Source: JAWLHA01 sp041690535 (lineage in GTDB: Bacteria > Pseudomonadota > Gammaproteobacteria > Thiohalomonadales > Thiohalomonadaceae). Taken from it: a stretch of DNA of 55,793 nucleotides. The stretch lies in the NCBI GenBank assembly GCA_041690535.1, contig JAWLHA010000027.1, positions 1 through 55,793 on the forward strand. Direction: 5' to 3'. Below are positions 43,322 to 52,488 of this stretch, one piece after another; position 1 is the first letter of the stretch; the number at the start of each line of letters is the position of its first letter. Under the pieces are notes generated by a model. It made no database searches and was not told the DNA's origin. It saw only the letters and a list, made by a program, of their open reading frames with translations. Position numbers and translations under genes: made by a program.

Positions 43322-44671
43322 TCACCTCTTCTTGCGACGTCGCGAGCTCCTGTTGAATCGCAGGCAGGCGATATCTGGGGGAAACAGCATCTCCCAATTC
43401 CACTCGACGAAGATCATGACCTTGCGGGCTAGCGTGGGCATTTTCAGCAGGTAGACCCCCCGCCACAACAGCCAAGCCACCCTTCCTGAGAAATTGAGAT
43501 CGTAGAGATTCGCGACCGCCCTGTTGTGCCCGATGCTCGCGAGCTGGCCCGGTGAGTGGTAAGCGAATGCACGGGTCGGGGCCTTGTGGACCCGGGCCAC
43601 TACGTTGGCTGCCAATGTCGCGGCCTGTCGTTCGGCAAACTGAGCCGTCTGGGGGGAGATGGTGCCGTCATGCGCATTGGGTATGGCGGCGCAGTCCCCC
43701 AGGGCCCACACCCCGGGACGCCCCGGCACCGACATGTCGGCCTCCGTCACGATGCGACCTCGCTCCTTCAGCAATGGCAAGTCTTCGACCAAGGGGGTCG
43801 GCGCCGTGCCGATCGTCGTGATCACGGTCCCTCCGTCGATGCGTTCGCCGCTTTGCAGGCGCACTCCGTGCACGTCCACCTCCGCGACCCGAGCGCTCAG
43901 GCGGAACTCGATGCCGGTTTGCTGCATGCGCCGCAGTGCGAGTTGACCGAGCCTCCTGGAGAGCTCGGGCAGGATGTAGTCACGGCCGTGAAGCAGCAGC
44001 AAACGGACTTCGTCCTGGGGGATCTCGGGATAGTACCGAAGTGCACGGCGCAGGAAGTCCGCCATCGCCCCGGCCACCTCGACACCGCTGAAACCGCCGC
44101 CTGCCACAATGAAGGTGGTGAGCCAACGACGGCGCTCCGCCCCTTCGGCCAGGGTGGCTTGTTCCAGACGCCGCATGATGCGGTTACGGAGGTACAGCGC
44201 GTCACCCAGGCTCTTGAGGGGTAGCGCGTAACGCTCCATGCCCGAGGCAGCACCAAAATTCGGAGCGACACCACAGGCAAGGACCAATTGGTCGTAGGCG
44301 AGAGAACCTTTGCCCTCTCCCTTGTAGTACACCAGCCGCCTCTCGAAATCGATCCGCTGCACCTCGGCCATCCAGACCTTCGTTCTCTTGACCATCTGCC
44401 GCAGCGGTGCCACCACGTGGCCCGGCAGTATGGCCGCGCCGACGACCTCGGCCAGCAAGGGGGTGTAGGTGATGTGGTTGTCCCGGTCGAGGAGGAAGAG
44501 ATCCCACTCTGGCAACAGCCGCTCCAGGCGACGCGCCAGACCCACGCCCGCAAACCCACCCCCTACGATCACAAGGGAAGGTTTGGTGGATGCCCTGGGA
44601 TTCGGTGCCTCGGTGTTTGACACAGCGCTGTCGTCCCGATTGAAATGCTCGGCCAGGCAGGACCGGAACAT
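43322..44671 (-). CDS. ndh: Type II NADH dehydrogenase (NDH-2)
   Basis: The 449-aa protein has the FAD motif VIVGGGFAGVGLARRL (around 34-49), the NAD motif FIVAGGGFSGVEVAGAM (around 190-206) and a C-terminal amphipathic, hydrophobic region (VAWLLWRGVYLLKMPTLARK) that anchors NDH-2 to the membrane. It passes electrons from NADH to quinone without pumping protons. An N-terminal extension of about 30 residues (MFRSCLAEHFNRDDSAVSN) precedes the core and might start later. It is not in an operon. Sulfide:quinone oxidoreductase is a relative; the lack of SQR cysteine pairs favours NDH-2. Confidence 0.9.
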   Translation of the reverse strand: MFRSCLAEHFNRDDSAVSNTEAPNPRASTKPSLVIVGGGFAGVGLARRLERLLPEWDLFLLDRDNHITYTPLLAEVVGAAILPGHVVAPLRQMVKRTKVWMAEVQRIDFERRLVYYKGEGKGSLAYDQLVLACGVAPNFGAASGMERYALPLKSLGDALYLRNRIMRRLEQATLAEGAERRRWLTTFIVAGGGFSGVEVAGAMADFLRRALRYYPEIPQDEVRLLLLHGRDYILPELSRRLGQLALRRMQQTGIEFRLSARVAEVDVHGVRLQSGERIDGGTVITTIGTAPTPLVEDLPLLKERGRIVTEADMSVPGRPGVWALGDCAAIPNAHDGTISPQTAQFAERQAATLAANVVARVHKAPTRAFAYHSPGQLASIGHNRAVANLYDLNFSGRVAWLLWRGVYLLKMPTLARKVMIFVEWNWEMLFPPDIACLRFNRSSRRRKKR

Positions 44672-44777
44672 GGAACATAGCAGATAGCGCGCTGCAGTTT
44701 CTCCTCCCCAGGCGTCGCTTGCGGCGACAACCAGGGGGAGGCGGTTGAATCGCTACGCCTCGACCGTTTGATCCGAC

Positions 44778-44942
44778 TCACGTTGGCGGCGGTCCCCACA
44801 GGCTCTCCCCGCCGATGGTGGCCACCAGTGCCATCTCCACGATCAGGAACACGGCGCCTGCGATAAGTCCGCTCCAGACCGCCGGCATCCAATGCGGCTA
44901 GCGGCTCCGCTCAACGTAAGTTGCTGCCCTTGCACGTGCCAT
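44778..44942 (-). pseudogene. Degraded paralogue of membrane protein 39388-39897
   Basis: Translation of 44942-44778 gives MARARAATYVERSR, a stop codon (TAG), then PHWMPAVWSGLIAGAVFLI and so on, ending SLWGPPPT. It aligns with the first 53 residues of the 39388-39897 protein (MAHVELRTYVESGAKPHW.. WSGVIAGAVFLI.. SPWGP). The rest of the gene is missing. Confidence 0.85.
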
Positions 44943-45029
44943 ATCACACCTCCGTATGTAGTCAAACGTCGTTCCCTGGGTTCTCTATAGACACTCTTCC
45001 GCAAGACGCCGAAGGGGGCCAGAAACGAA

Positions 45030-45510
45030 TCTGCCGGGCGTGCTGCTTTGGGGATTTGTCGCCACCTGTCGCCACCCTTTTTCTCACCACCATCATGGCC
45101 GCCGGGCAAGGGCTCGGCCTGTCATGGATGAGCATCCCCTACATGCTGGGCGAACGGTGTTTACACCCGATCACCGGCGGGCCCTGGTGGTCGGCTTCGC
45201 CCTGCACTTCTTCAACGGCTGGCTGTTTGCGCTGTTCTATGCGCTGGTTTTCGACGCTCTCTGCCAATCCGGCCTACTGTTGGGCGCCCTCGTCGGGCTG
45301 TTGCAGGCACTGGTGGTTCTGATCACACTGCTGCCCATACTGCCCAGCCTTCATCCCCGCATGGCCAGCGAACACCGGGGCCCCGGACCGACCCGGGCGC
45401 TCGAACCACCGGGGTTCCTCGCCCTCAATTACGGGCGTCGAACGCCGCTCGTGACCATTCGCCCACCTCGTCTACGGGGCGTGATCGGCGCCTTCTACCA
45501 GCCCTTGCAG
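45030..45510 (+). pseudogene. Multi-frameshifted membrane protein gene
   Basis: Pieces of one protein lie in successive frames: LPGVLLWGFVAT, VATLFLTTIMAAGQGLGLSWM, then RALVVGFALHFFNGWLFALFYALVFDAL, HPRMASEHRGPGPTRALEPPG and FLALNYGRRTPLVT, then a shift to AHLVYGA and back to IGAFYQPL. I recognise the intact family as an uncharacterised membrane protein. At least three frameshifts are needed. The end is interrupted by the repeat element starting at 45508. Confidence 0.8.
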
Positions 45511-45673
45511 GGTAAACGCATACTAACGTCACGGCCGTGCTGTGAGCGATGTAAGTCGTTGAAAGCAGGTGCGCTGTGAATACATCCATGTACGCTCGAC
45601 GGCCGCGTCCATGCTTCCGACGACCTGCTTTCAAGGACTTACATCACTCTCTGGTAAGTATGCGTTTACCCTG
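45508..45673. repeat. MITE-like element with nested inverted repeats (copy 2)
   Basis: Outer arms CAGGGTAAACGCATACT (45508-45524) and the inverse (45657-45673) are perfect 17-base complements. Inner arms GATGTAAGTCGTTGAAAGCA.. (45548-45570) and 45623-45645 match with one mismatch. The centre has GTGAATACATCCATGTACG and CTCGACGGCCGCG, as in copy 1. The element touches the end of the frameshifted membrane-protein gene. Confidence 0.85.
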
Positions 45674-45732
45674 CCAGCCCTTGTGTAATTGACACGCGCC
45701 GGCGTATTTTCTGCCAGAGCCCGGGAAAGCGC

Positions 45733-45893
45733 GTAGGTCGGGTTAGCCGAAGGCGTAACCCGACGGATCGAAGCAGCAAAGCCCGCCCCGGCTACTAACC
45801 TTTCCCCTGAACCCTCCCCCTGATCTGTTGCTGACAGACCGAAGCGGTGGTTCAGTGTCCTGTCGGGTTACGCCTTCGGCTAACCCGACCTAC
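45733..45893. repeat. 32-bp perfect inverted repeat (TAGGTCGGGTTAG type)
   Basis: GTAGGTCGGGTTAGCCGAAG and onward at 45733-45764 is present as the perfect inverse at 45862-45893, with 97 bases between. Each arm is itself a near-palindrome (GTCGGGTTAGCC..GGCGTAACCCGAC). This motif is a widespread intergenic repeat type in gammaproteobacteria. No gene lies between the arms, and the rest of this 550-base gap before 46068 shows no gene. Confidence 0.85.
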
Positions 45894-46067
45894 CCTCCTT
45901 GGCGAGAGAAAACGTGTTTGGGCGAAAGAGGTTGGCACGCGGGCATGACCCACACATGTGCCAAAAGAGTCCCCTTTCCTGCCAGCTAAGATAATGTAGT
46001 ACCTGAATAGGTCTGTTCCCTTTCGACGTGGGGCTTGTTAGAAGGATCTGGCCACCGAGGAGAATAC

Positions 46068-47090
46068 ATGTCCCGCAAGATCTCCATGTCCATCGTACTC
46101 ATCGTCCTTCTGGCTCTCCTGGGTTTCGGCGCATGGACGGTGCTGTTCAAACCCTCCGGCCTGCCGCCCGAGGGGTTTGCCCGCGGCAATGGCCGGATCG
46201 AGGCGGACCTCATCGACGTTTCACCCCGCCTGGCCGGACGGGTGGCCGAGATCAAGGTGCGCGAGGGCGATCGGGTGCAACCGGGCGATGTGCTGGCGAT
46301 CATGGACACCGCGGAACTGGAATCGCAGTTGATGCGAGCCGGGGCAGCGGTGGCCAGCGCCGAGGCGGCGGTCGGAGTGGCGACGGCCCAAGTGGCCGAG
46401 GCCGAGGCGAAACTGGCGCTGGCGCGCAGTGAACAGGCCCGCGCCGAAACGCTGAGCACGCGTGATTTGCTCTCGCCGCAAGACCTCGACATACGCCGCA
46501 CCGAGACGCAGGTGGCCGAGGCCGGGTTGGCCGCCGCCCGGGCGAACCTGCGGGCCAAACAGCGCAGCGTCGACGCCGAAGCCGCCGGGCGCGCCGAGGT
46601 CGCGGCACGAATTGCCGACAGCACGCTTTACGCGCAGGGCGCGGGACGGGTGCTTTACCGTCTGGCGCAGCCGGGCGAGATTCTCGGCAACGGCGGCAAA
46701 TTGCTGACGCTGGTCAGTCTCGAGGATGTTTACATGGAGTTCTTTCTGCCCGCCACCGAGGCGCCGCGCGTCAGGATCGGGGACGAGGCGCGCGTCGTCC
46801 CCGACATCATGCCCGACACCGCCGTGCCCGCGGTGGTGTCCTTCGTCTCGCCGCAGGCACAGTTCACGCCCAAGCAAGTGGAGACCGTGACCGAGCGTGA
46901 GAGCCTGATGTTCCGCGTCCGCGTGAGCCTTCCGGCTGAACTGGTCGCGGCGCGGCTGGATCAGGTCAAGACCGGCGTGCGCGGGGTCGCCTGGGTACGG
47001 CTGGCAGGTAACGACGGCAGCCTGCCGGAGTGGCCGGGAGGGTTGACCCCGCCGCTCATCACCACGTCCCCCCGACCCTCCGCGGACTAG
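46068..47090 (+). CDS. HlyD-family membrane-fusion protein (YhiI-like)
   Basis: The 340-aa protein has one N-terminal membrane anchor (8-27), then a biotinyl-lipoyl/HlyD core (IDVSPRLAGRVAEIKVREGDRV), a coiled-coil hairpin (about 90-180, Ala-rich), and the C-terminal beta-barrel. GAGGAG precedes the ATG. It is followed at once by the ATPase-permease genes, the YhiI-RbbA-YhhJ order. It connects the ABC exporter to an outer-membrane channel, none of which is encoded here. Confidence 0.92.
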   Translation: MSRKISMSIVLIVLLALLGFGAWTVLFKPSGLPPEGFARGNGRIEADLIDVSPRLAGRVAEIKVREGDRVQPGDVLAIMDTAELESQLMRAGAAVASAEAAVGVATAQVAEAEAKLALARSEQARAETLSTRDLLSPQDLDIRRTETQVAEAGLAAARANLRAKQRSVDAEAAGRAEVAARIADSTLYAQGAGRVLYRLAQPGEILGNGGKLLTLVSLEDVYMEFFLPATEAPRVRIGDEARVVPDIMPDTAVPAVVSFVSPQAQFTPKQVETVTERESLMFRVRVSLPAELVAARLDQVKTGVRGVAWVRLAGNDGSLPEWPGGLTPPLITTSPRPSAD

Positions 47091-47093
47091 CCA

Positions 47094-49853
47094 ATGACCC
47101 AGGCCGCGCCCGTCGCCCGTCTCGAGCGTGTCAGCCACCGCTATGGCAAGGTGGCCGCGCTTCGCGATCTGACGCTGGCGCTGCCGGCGGGGCGAATGGT
47201 GGGGCTGATCGGCCCCGACGGTGTGGGCAAGTCGACACTGATGGGGCTGGTCGCGGGGGCCAAGCGGCTGCAACAGGGCCAGGTGCGAACACTGGACGGC
47301 GATATGGCCGATGCACGCCACCGCAGCGCTGTGGGCGGGCGCATCGCCTATATGCCCCAGGGACTGGGGCGCAATCTCTATCACGATCTCAGCCTGCGCG
47401 AGAATCTTGAATTCTTCGGCAAGCTTTTCGGCCTGGGCCGGGCCGAACGGGCGGCGCGCATCGAGCGGCTGACCCGCGCCACCGGGCTGCATCCCTTCCT
47501 CGACCGGCCCGCCGGCAAGCTGTCGGGCGGCATGAAGCAGAAGCTGGGGCTCTGTTCGGCGCTGATCCATGACCCGGATTTCCTGTTGCTGGACGAACCC
47601 ACCACCGGGGTCGACCCACTGTCGCGCCGCCAGTTCTGGGACCTGATCGATGCGATCCGCGCCGACCGGCCGGGGATGAGCGTGCTGGTGTCCACCGCCT
47701 ATATGGAAGAAGCCGCGCGTTTCGACCATTTGGTGGCCATGAACGCGGGCCGCGTGCTGGCCGAAGGTAGCCCGGAGGAGCTAACGAGGCAGACCGGGAC
47801 CGGCTCGGTGGGTGAGGCCTATGTCGCGTTGCTGCAACCGAGTGCGGCCAAGGCGCCGGATTCCACACCGAACCGTGAGCCGGACGCGTCCCCGGCCGGT
47901 GGAGACAGTGAACCGGCGATCCGCGCCCGCGCCCTGACCCGGCGCTTCGGCGATTTCACGGCGGTGGAGGCGGTCAGCTTCGACATCGCGCGGGGCGAGA
48001 TCTTCGGTTTTCTCGGCTCCAACGGCTGCGGCAAGACCACGACGATGAAGATGTTGACCGGGCTCCTGCCCGCCTCGGAGGGCGAGGCCTGGATCTTCGG
48101 CCGGACGGTGGATGCGCAGGACTTGGGCACGCGCCGCCGTGTCGGCTTCATGTCGCAGGCCTTTTCGCTCTACGGCGAACTGAGCGTGCGCGAGAACCTG
48201 CTGCTGCACGCGCGGCTCTTTCATCTTGGCCACGCGCAGACGGATCGGCGGATGGCCGACCTGGTGCCGCGCTTCGGCCTCGACCCCTACCTGGACCAGC
48301 GGGCCGACGCCTTGCCGCTGGGGTTGCGCCAGCGACTGTCGCTGGCGGTGGCCGTGATTCACGCGCCGGAGATCCTGATCCTGGATGAGCCGACGTCGGG
48401 CGTCGATCCGCAGGCACGCGATGATTTCTGGCGGCTTCTGCTGGACCTGTCGCGCAAGGATGGCGTGACCATCTTCATCTCGACCCATTTCATGGACGAG
48501 GCGCTGCGCTGCGATCGCATATCCTTGATGCACGCCGGCCGGGTACTGGTCACCGACACACCGGCGGCAATCACCGAATCGCGCAACGCCGCGACGCTGG
48601 AAGAGGCCTTCGTTGCCTACATCTCCGCCGAGATTCCGCCCGAGCCCACCACCGGCGCGGGGCTGACGGTCGAGGAGACGGGCGCGGCGCATGGTGCCAC
48701 CGTTTTCAGCCTGCGCCGCCTGCTGGCCTTTACCGCGCGTGAGGCCATGCAGGTGCGGCGCGATCCGGTGCGGCTCGCCTTCGCCTTTCTGGGCAGCGCG
48801 CTGTTGCTGCTGATCATGTCGTTCGGGATCTCCCAGGAGGTGCGCAACATCCCCTTCGCCGCACTCGATCAGGACCGCAGCCCCGAAAGCCGCGCCTATC
48901 TCTCGACGTTCGAGGATTCGGTGTGGTTTCGGGGCCATGCGCCGATTGTGGATGCCGATGCGCTGGAACGACGACTGGCCAGCGGCGAACTGGCGCTGGC
49001 CCTGCAGATCCCGCCCGGCTTCGGCGCCGATCTGCGGCGCGGCACCGGGGCCGAGGTGGCGGCGATGATCGACGGGGCCGATACCGGGCGCGCAGGCACC
49101 ATCGAAAGCTACGTCACGGGCGCCCACGCCCATGTGCTGGCCGAGGGGGCCGGCGCCGCGCCGGCGCTCGATATGCTCGTACAGCCCGCAACCGCAGGAC
49201 CCGCCGCACCGGTCGCGCTGCAGCCGCGGTTCCGTTACAACCCGGCGATGGCCAGCCTGCCCGCCATCGGCCCCTCCATCCCGCCGCTGCTGTTGCTGCT
49301 GTTTCCGGCGATCCTGATGGCGGTCAGTGTGGCGCGCGAAAAGGAGATCGGCACGATCACCAATTTCTACGTCACCCCCACCGGGCGGGCCGAGTTCCTG
49401 ATCGGCAAGCAGCTGGTCTATATCGGTATCACGATGCTGAATTTCGCCATCCTGACGGCGCTGGTGGTACTGGTGCTGGGTGTGCCGTTGCGCGGTGACC
49501 CGCTGGTGCTGGCGCTGGCGGCACTGGTCTATGCGGTGGCGGCAACGGGCTTTGGCCTGATCGTGTCGATGATGACGGCGACCCAGGTCACGGCAGTCTT
49601 TGCCAGCACCATCCTGTCGGTCATGCCGACCCTGCAGTTCTCCGGCATGATGGAGCCGGTCTCCTCGCTTCAAGGACCGGCGCGCGTGCTGGGCACCTTC
49701 TGGCCCACGACCTGGTATATGGCGATCAGCGTAGGCAGTTTCACCAAGGGGCTGGGGCTGGCCGATCTGAGCGGAGCGCTGATACGGCTGGCGGCCTTCG
49801 GGCCGGTCTTCACCGGCCTGGCCATCCTCGCACTGCGCAAGCAGGAGCGGTGA
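47094..49853 (+). CDS. rbbA: RbbA-like ABC exporter (two ATPases fused to permease)
   Basis: The 919-aa protein has two ATPase domains and a C-terminal ABC-2 membrane domain. Domain 1: Walker A GPDGVGKST, signature LSGGMKQKL, Walker B LLLDEPTTGVDP. Domain 2: Walker A GSNGCGKTT, signature LPLGLRQRL (degenerate), Walker B LILDEPTSGVDP. Six membrane segments occupy the C-terminal 350 residues with a large periplasmic loop. RbbA/YhiH has this fusion. It starts 3 bases after the HlyD stop. It exports an unknown substrate, perhaps a drug or organic solvent. Confidence 0.94.
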   Translation: MTQAAPVARLERVSHRYGKVAALRDLTLALPAGRMVGLIGPDGVGKSTLMGLVAGAKRLQQGQVRTLDGDMADARHRSAVGGRIAYMPQGLGRNLYHDLSLRENLEFFGKLFGLGRAERAARIERLTRATGLHPFLDRPAGKLSGGMKQKLGLCSALIHDPDFLLLDEPTTGVDPLSRRQFWDLIDAIRADRPGMSVLVSTAYMEEAARFDHLVAMNAGRVLAEGSPEELTRQTGTGSVGEAYVALLQPSAAKAPDSTPNREPDASPAGGDSEPAIRARALTRRFGDFTAVEAVSFDIARGEIFGFLGSNGCGKTTTMKMLTGLLPASEGEAWIFGRTVDAQDLGTRRRVGFMSQAFSLYGELSVRENLLLHARLFHLGHAQTDRRMADLVPRFGLDPYLDQRADALPLGLRQRLSLAVAVIHAPEILILDEPTSGVDPQARDDFWRLLLDLSRKDGVTIFISTHFMDEALRCDRISLMHAGRVLVTDTPAAITESRNAATLEEAFVAYISAEIPPEPTTGAGLTVEETGAAHGATVFSLRRLLAFTAREAMQVRRDPVRLAFAFLGSALLLLIMSFGISQEVRNIPFAALDQDRSPESRAYLSTFEDSVWFRGHAPIVDADALERRLASGELALALQIPPGFGADLRRGTGAEVAAMIDGADTGRAGTIESYVTGAHAHVLAEGAGAAPALDMLVQPATAGPAAPVALQPRFRYNPAMASLPAIGPSIPPLLLLLFPAILMAVSVAREKEIGTITNFYVTPTGRAEFLIGKQLVYIGITMLNFAILTALVVLVLGVPLRGDPLVLALAALVYAVAATGFGLIVSMMTATQVTAVFASTILSVMPTLQFSGMMEPVSSLQGPARVLGTFWPTTWYMAISVGSFTKGLGLADLSGALIRLAAFGPVFTGLAILALRKQER

Positions 49854-50980
49854 ACGTGCAGCGCCTGGCCAATATCTTCTGGTTGTTCGGCAAGGAGCTG
49901 AAGAGCGTGCTGGGCGATCCGGTGATGGTGATCCTGATCCTGTGGTCCTTCGTCGTGGCCGTGATGCTGGAGGCCAGCGGCGCGGGGGACACGGTGCGCA
50001 ACGCGGCCATCGCCATCGTGGACGAGGATCAGTCCCCCCTTACCCGGCAGATCTCCGCGGCGCTGGCGCCACCCTGGTTTCAGACGCCGGTTGCGATGTC
50101 CCCCGTCCAGGCGAGTGCGGCGATGGACACGGGACGGATCATGTTCGTTCTTTCCTTTCCGCCTGACTTCACCGCCGACGTGATTGCCGGCAAAACACCC
50201 GCCGCGCAACTTCAGGTCGATGCCACGGCGGTGTCGCAGGCGCAGCTCGGCACCGACTACATCAGCAATATCGTACAGTCGGAAACCCGCGTCTTCCTCT
50301 CGGGCAACCCGGACGCGCCCGATCCGCCGCTGCAGCTGGAACTGCGTCGCGCCTTCAACCCCAACGGCGATCCGGTCTGGTTCAAGGCGGTCTCCTCACT
50401 GCTCAACCAGCTGTCGCTGCTAACCATCGCGCTCACCGGCGCGGCAATGCTGCGCGAGCGCGAACACGGCACCATCGAGCATCTGATGGTAATGCCGCTG
50501 ACCCCGGTGGAGGTGGCGCTGTCCAAGGTGCTGGCGACGATGGCGGTGGTACTGGCCGCGTTCATCGGCTCGCTTCTGTTCGTGGTGCAGGGGGTGTTGC
50601 AGGTACCGGTGGCCGGGTCGGTACCGCTGCTGGTCGCGGGGGCGGCGGTCTATCTGTGGGCGGCCGCCGCGATCGGCATGTTTCTGGGCACCATGGCGCG
50701 CAGCATGGCGCAGTTCGCGCTGCTGGTGATCATGGTGATCATCCCGGTGATCATGCTCTCGGGGGGCATGGGCGCGGTGGAGAGCCAGCCCGAGATCGTC
50801 CAGCGCCTGACGCTGGCGCTACCCTCGCGCCACTTCCTGGCCTTCGCCAAGGCGGTGGCGTTCCGCGGTGCGGGCATCGAATCGGTCTGGCTCGAACTCA
50901 TGTTGATGGCCGGCCTGGGGGCCGCCTTCTTCGTGGCCAGCCTTGCCCTCTTCCGCCGCTCGATGAGCCTGAGCGGTTGA
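49850..50980 (+). CDS. yhhJ: YhhJ-like ABC-2 permease
   Basis: The 376-aa protein has an N-terminal membrane segment (about 25-45), a large periplasmic loop (about 45-175) and five more membrane segments in the second half, ending MSLSG. The GTG start overlaps the stop of the previous gene (GTGA), and AGGAGC lies just upstream. It forms a heterodimeric permease with the C-terminal domain of the RbbA-like protein. Confidence 0.92.
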   Translation: MNVQRLANIFWLFGKELKSVLGDPVMVILILWSFVVAVMLEASGAGDTVRNAAIAIVDEDQSPLTRQISAALAPPWFQTPVAMSPVQASAAMDTGRIMFVLSFPPDFTADVIAGKTPAAQLQVDATAVSQAQLGTDYISNIVQSETRVFLSGNPDAPDPPLQLELRRAFNPNGDPVWFKAVSSLLNQLSLLTIALTGAAMLREREHGTIEHLMVMPLTPVEVALSKVLATMAVVLAAFIGSLLFVVQGVLQVPVAGSVPLLVAGAAVYLWAAAAIGMFLGTMARSMAQFALLVIMVIIPVIMLSGGMGAVESQPEIVQRLTLALPSRHFLAFAKAVAFRGAGIESVWLELMLMAGLGAAFFVASLALFRRSMSLSG

Positions 50981-51130
50981 CGTGGGCGGGTTGCACTTTC
51001 GCTTGGTCGCGACACCGGTCGATTCCTTACAAGCTTAAGCACCCTTGGGTGGTTGAAACGCGCCCGGCGGCACAGGCAGAGAGCCGCGATCAAAATGCAG
51101 AAAACGGCGCCGTCCGTCGGGGGGAAGGAC

Positions 51131-52175
51131 ATGCGAGGCACCCTATTCGCGTTTCTGCTCTGCCTTCTGCCGCTGACCGTACTCGGCGGGACGGATAACC
51201 CCGTTTCCCAAGACGCAGGCAAGCTGCCCGTCCAGCCACTGGCCGTGCCGTTGTCGGTTTCCCTGGAGACGTACCACGACAGCACCGTGGCGGGTGGACC
51301 GGGCCGCGACGGCATCCCATCCATCGACGAACCCCGGTTCATCCCGCCCGAAGAAGCCGAACGCTATCTGGCCCCCGACGACATCGTCTTCGGTGTGACC
51401 CTGGACGGACACGCCAAAGCCTATCCGCGGGGTATCCTCGTATGGCACGAGATCGTCAGACCGCATCGGCGATCGAACAATCAGCATCACCTACTGCCCC
51501 TTGACCGGCACGGCCCTCGGCTTCGAGCGCGGTGGCACGACCCTGGGTGTGTCGGGTCAGCTCGTCAACAGCAACCTGATCCTGTATGACCGCGCCACCG
51601 AAAGCCTGTGGCCCCAGATCCTGTCGACGGCCATCAGCGGCCCGCTGAAAGGCCAGTCTTTGAAGGGGGTTCCCGTGGTGTGGACGACCTGGTCTCAATG
51701 GAAGTCACTACACCCGGACACGACCGTGTTGTCGTCGGAAACTGGATATACGAGGGACTATTTCGGCGATCCCTACGGGGGCTACCATCCGAAACGCGGC
51801 TACTACCGCACCGACGTACCGCCCCGTTCCCCCGTGCTGCACACCGACTCGCGCCTGCCGCCCAAAGAGGTGGTGATCGGCGCCCGAACCGCCTCCGGCG
51901 CCGTCGCGTTTCGCAAAGAGAGCTTGGCCCGGGAGAAGGTCATGGCGGGGCGGATCGCTGACGATCCCGCCATTGCCGTGTATGACGAGCGGCTCGGTAC
52001 CGGCTACGTCTATCACGCTCCGGATGGATTCGATGCCACCTACCGCGATCGCAACCTGATCGTGGATGGGGAGGCCTACGCCCCGGATGAGCTACCCCTG
52101 GAGCGGATAGACGCCTTTGAGGTGATGTGGTTTGCCTGGTACGGCTTCTTCCCGGAGACCGCACTCCACGAGTGA
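51131..52175 (+). pseudogene. DUF3179-family secreted protein, frameshifted
   Basis: The 5-prime part has a signal peptide (MRGTLFAFLLCLLPLTVLGG) and reads to YPRGILVWHEIV; the 3-prime part continues in another frame as TITYCPLTGTALGFERGG-like sequence and ends AWYGFFPETALHE. DUF3179 proteins have the motif HEIVND.. ..YCPLTGTA. At about 51454 two bases are missing (GTCAGACC where GTC-AAC-GAC would be expected). Either a mutation or a sequence error. GGGGGAAGGAC precedes the ATG. Function of the family is unknown; it is periplasmic. Confidence 0.85.
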
Positions 52176-52488
52176 GCGAGCCACCTGTGCCGCCCCAATT
52201 ACATCCTCGTTAATAGCTATTTATGAACTCCTGATGAGAGGTTTGCCGGCACTGAGAGGCTGCGCTCGGAGCCACCTTTATCCGTCCGCTTCCAACCCGT
52301 ACCCGTCATTCCCGCGGAGGCGGGAATCCAGGTGGAAACCGGCAGCTTACGACCCAAAGGGGCCAATGGCACAGGCATTTCGAATGTCCGCTTAACAGCA
52401 GTCTATGGCCTCCTTTCTGCCCCGCTGCGGGGGTACAGCCTGCACCGGCGTCAATGTTATTGCCGTCACGTACGGCGGCCTGCTTGCA
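52176..52488. other. Intergenic region with one REP-like copy
   Basis: Apart from the inverted copy of the REP-like palindrome at 52305-52332, I see no gene, RNA or strong terminator in this 313-base gap between convergent genes. Confidence 0.5.
52305..52332 (-). repeat. REP-like palindrome, inverted copy
   Basis: Reading on the minus strand gives CCTGGATTCCCGCCTCCGCG and onward to GGGAATGAC, the same repeat as at 54373-54399 with one change in the loop. Confidence 0.8.
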
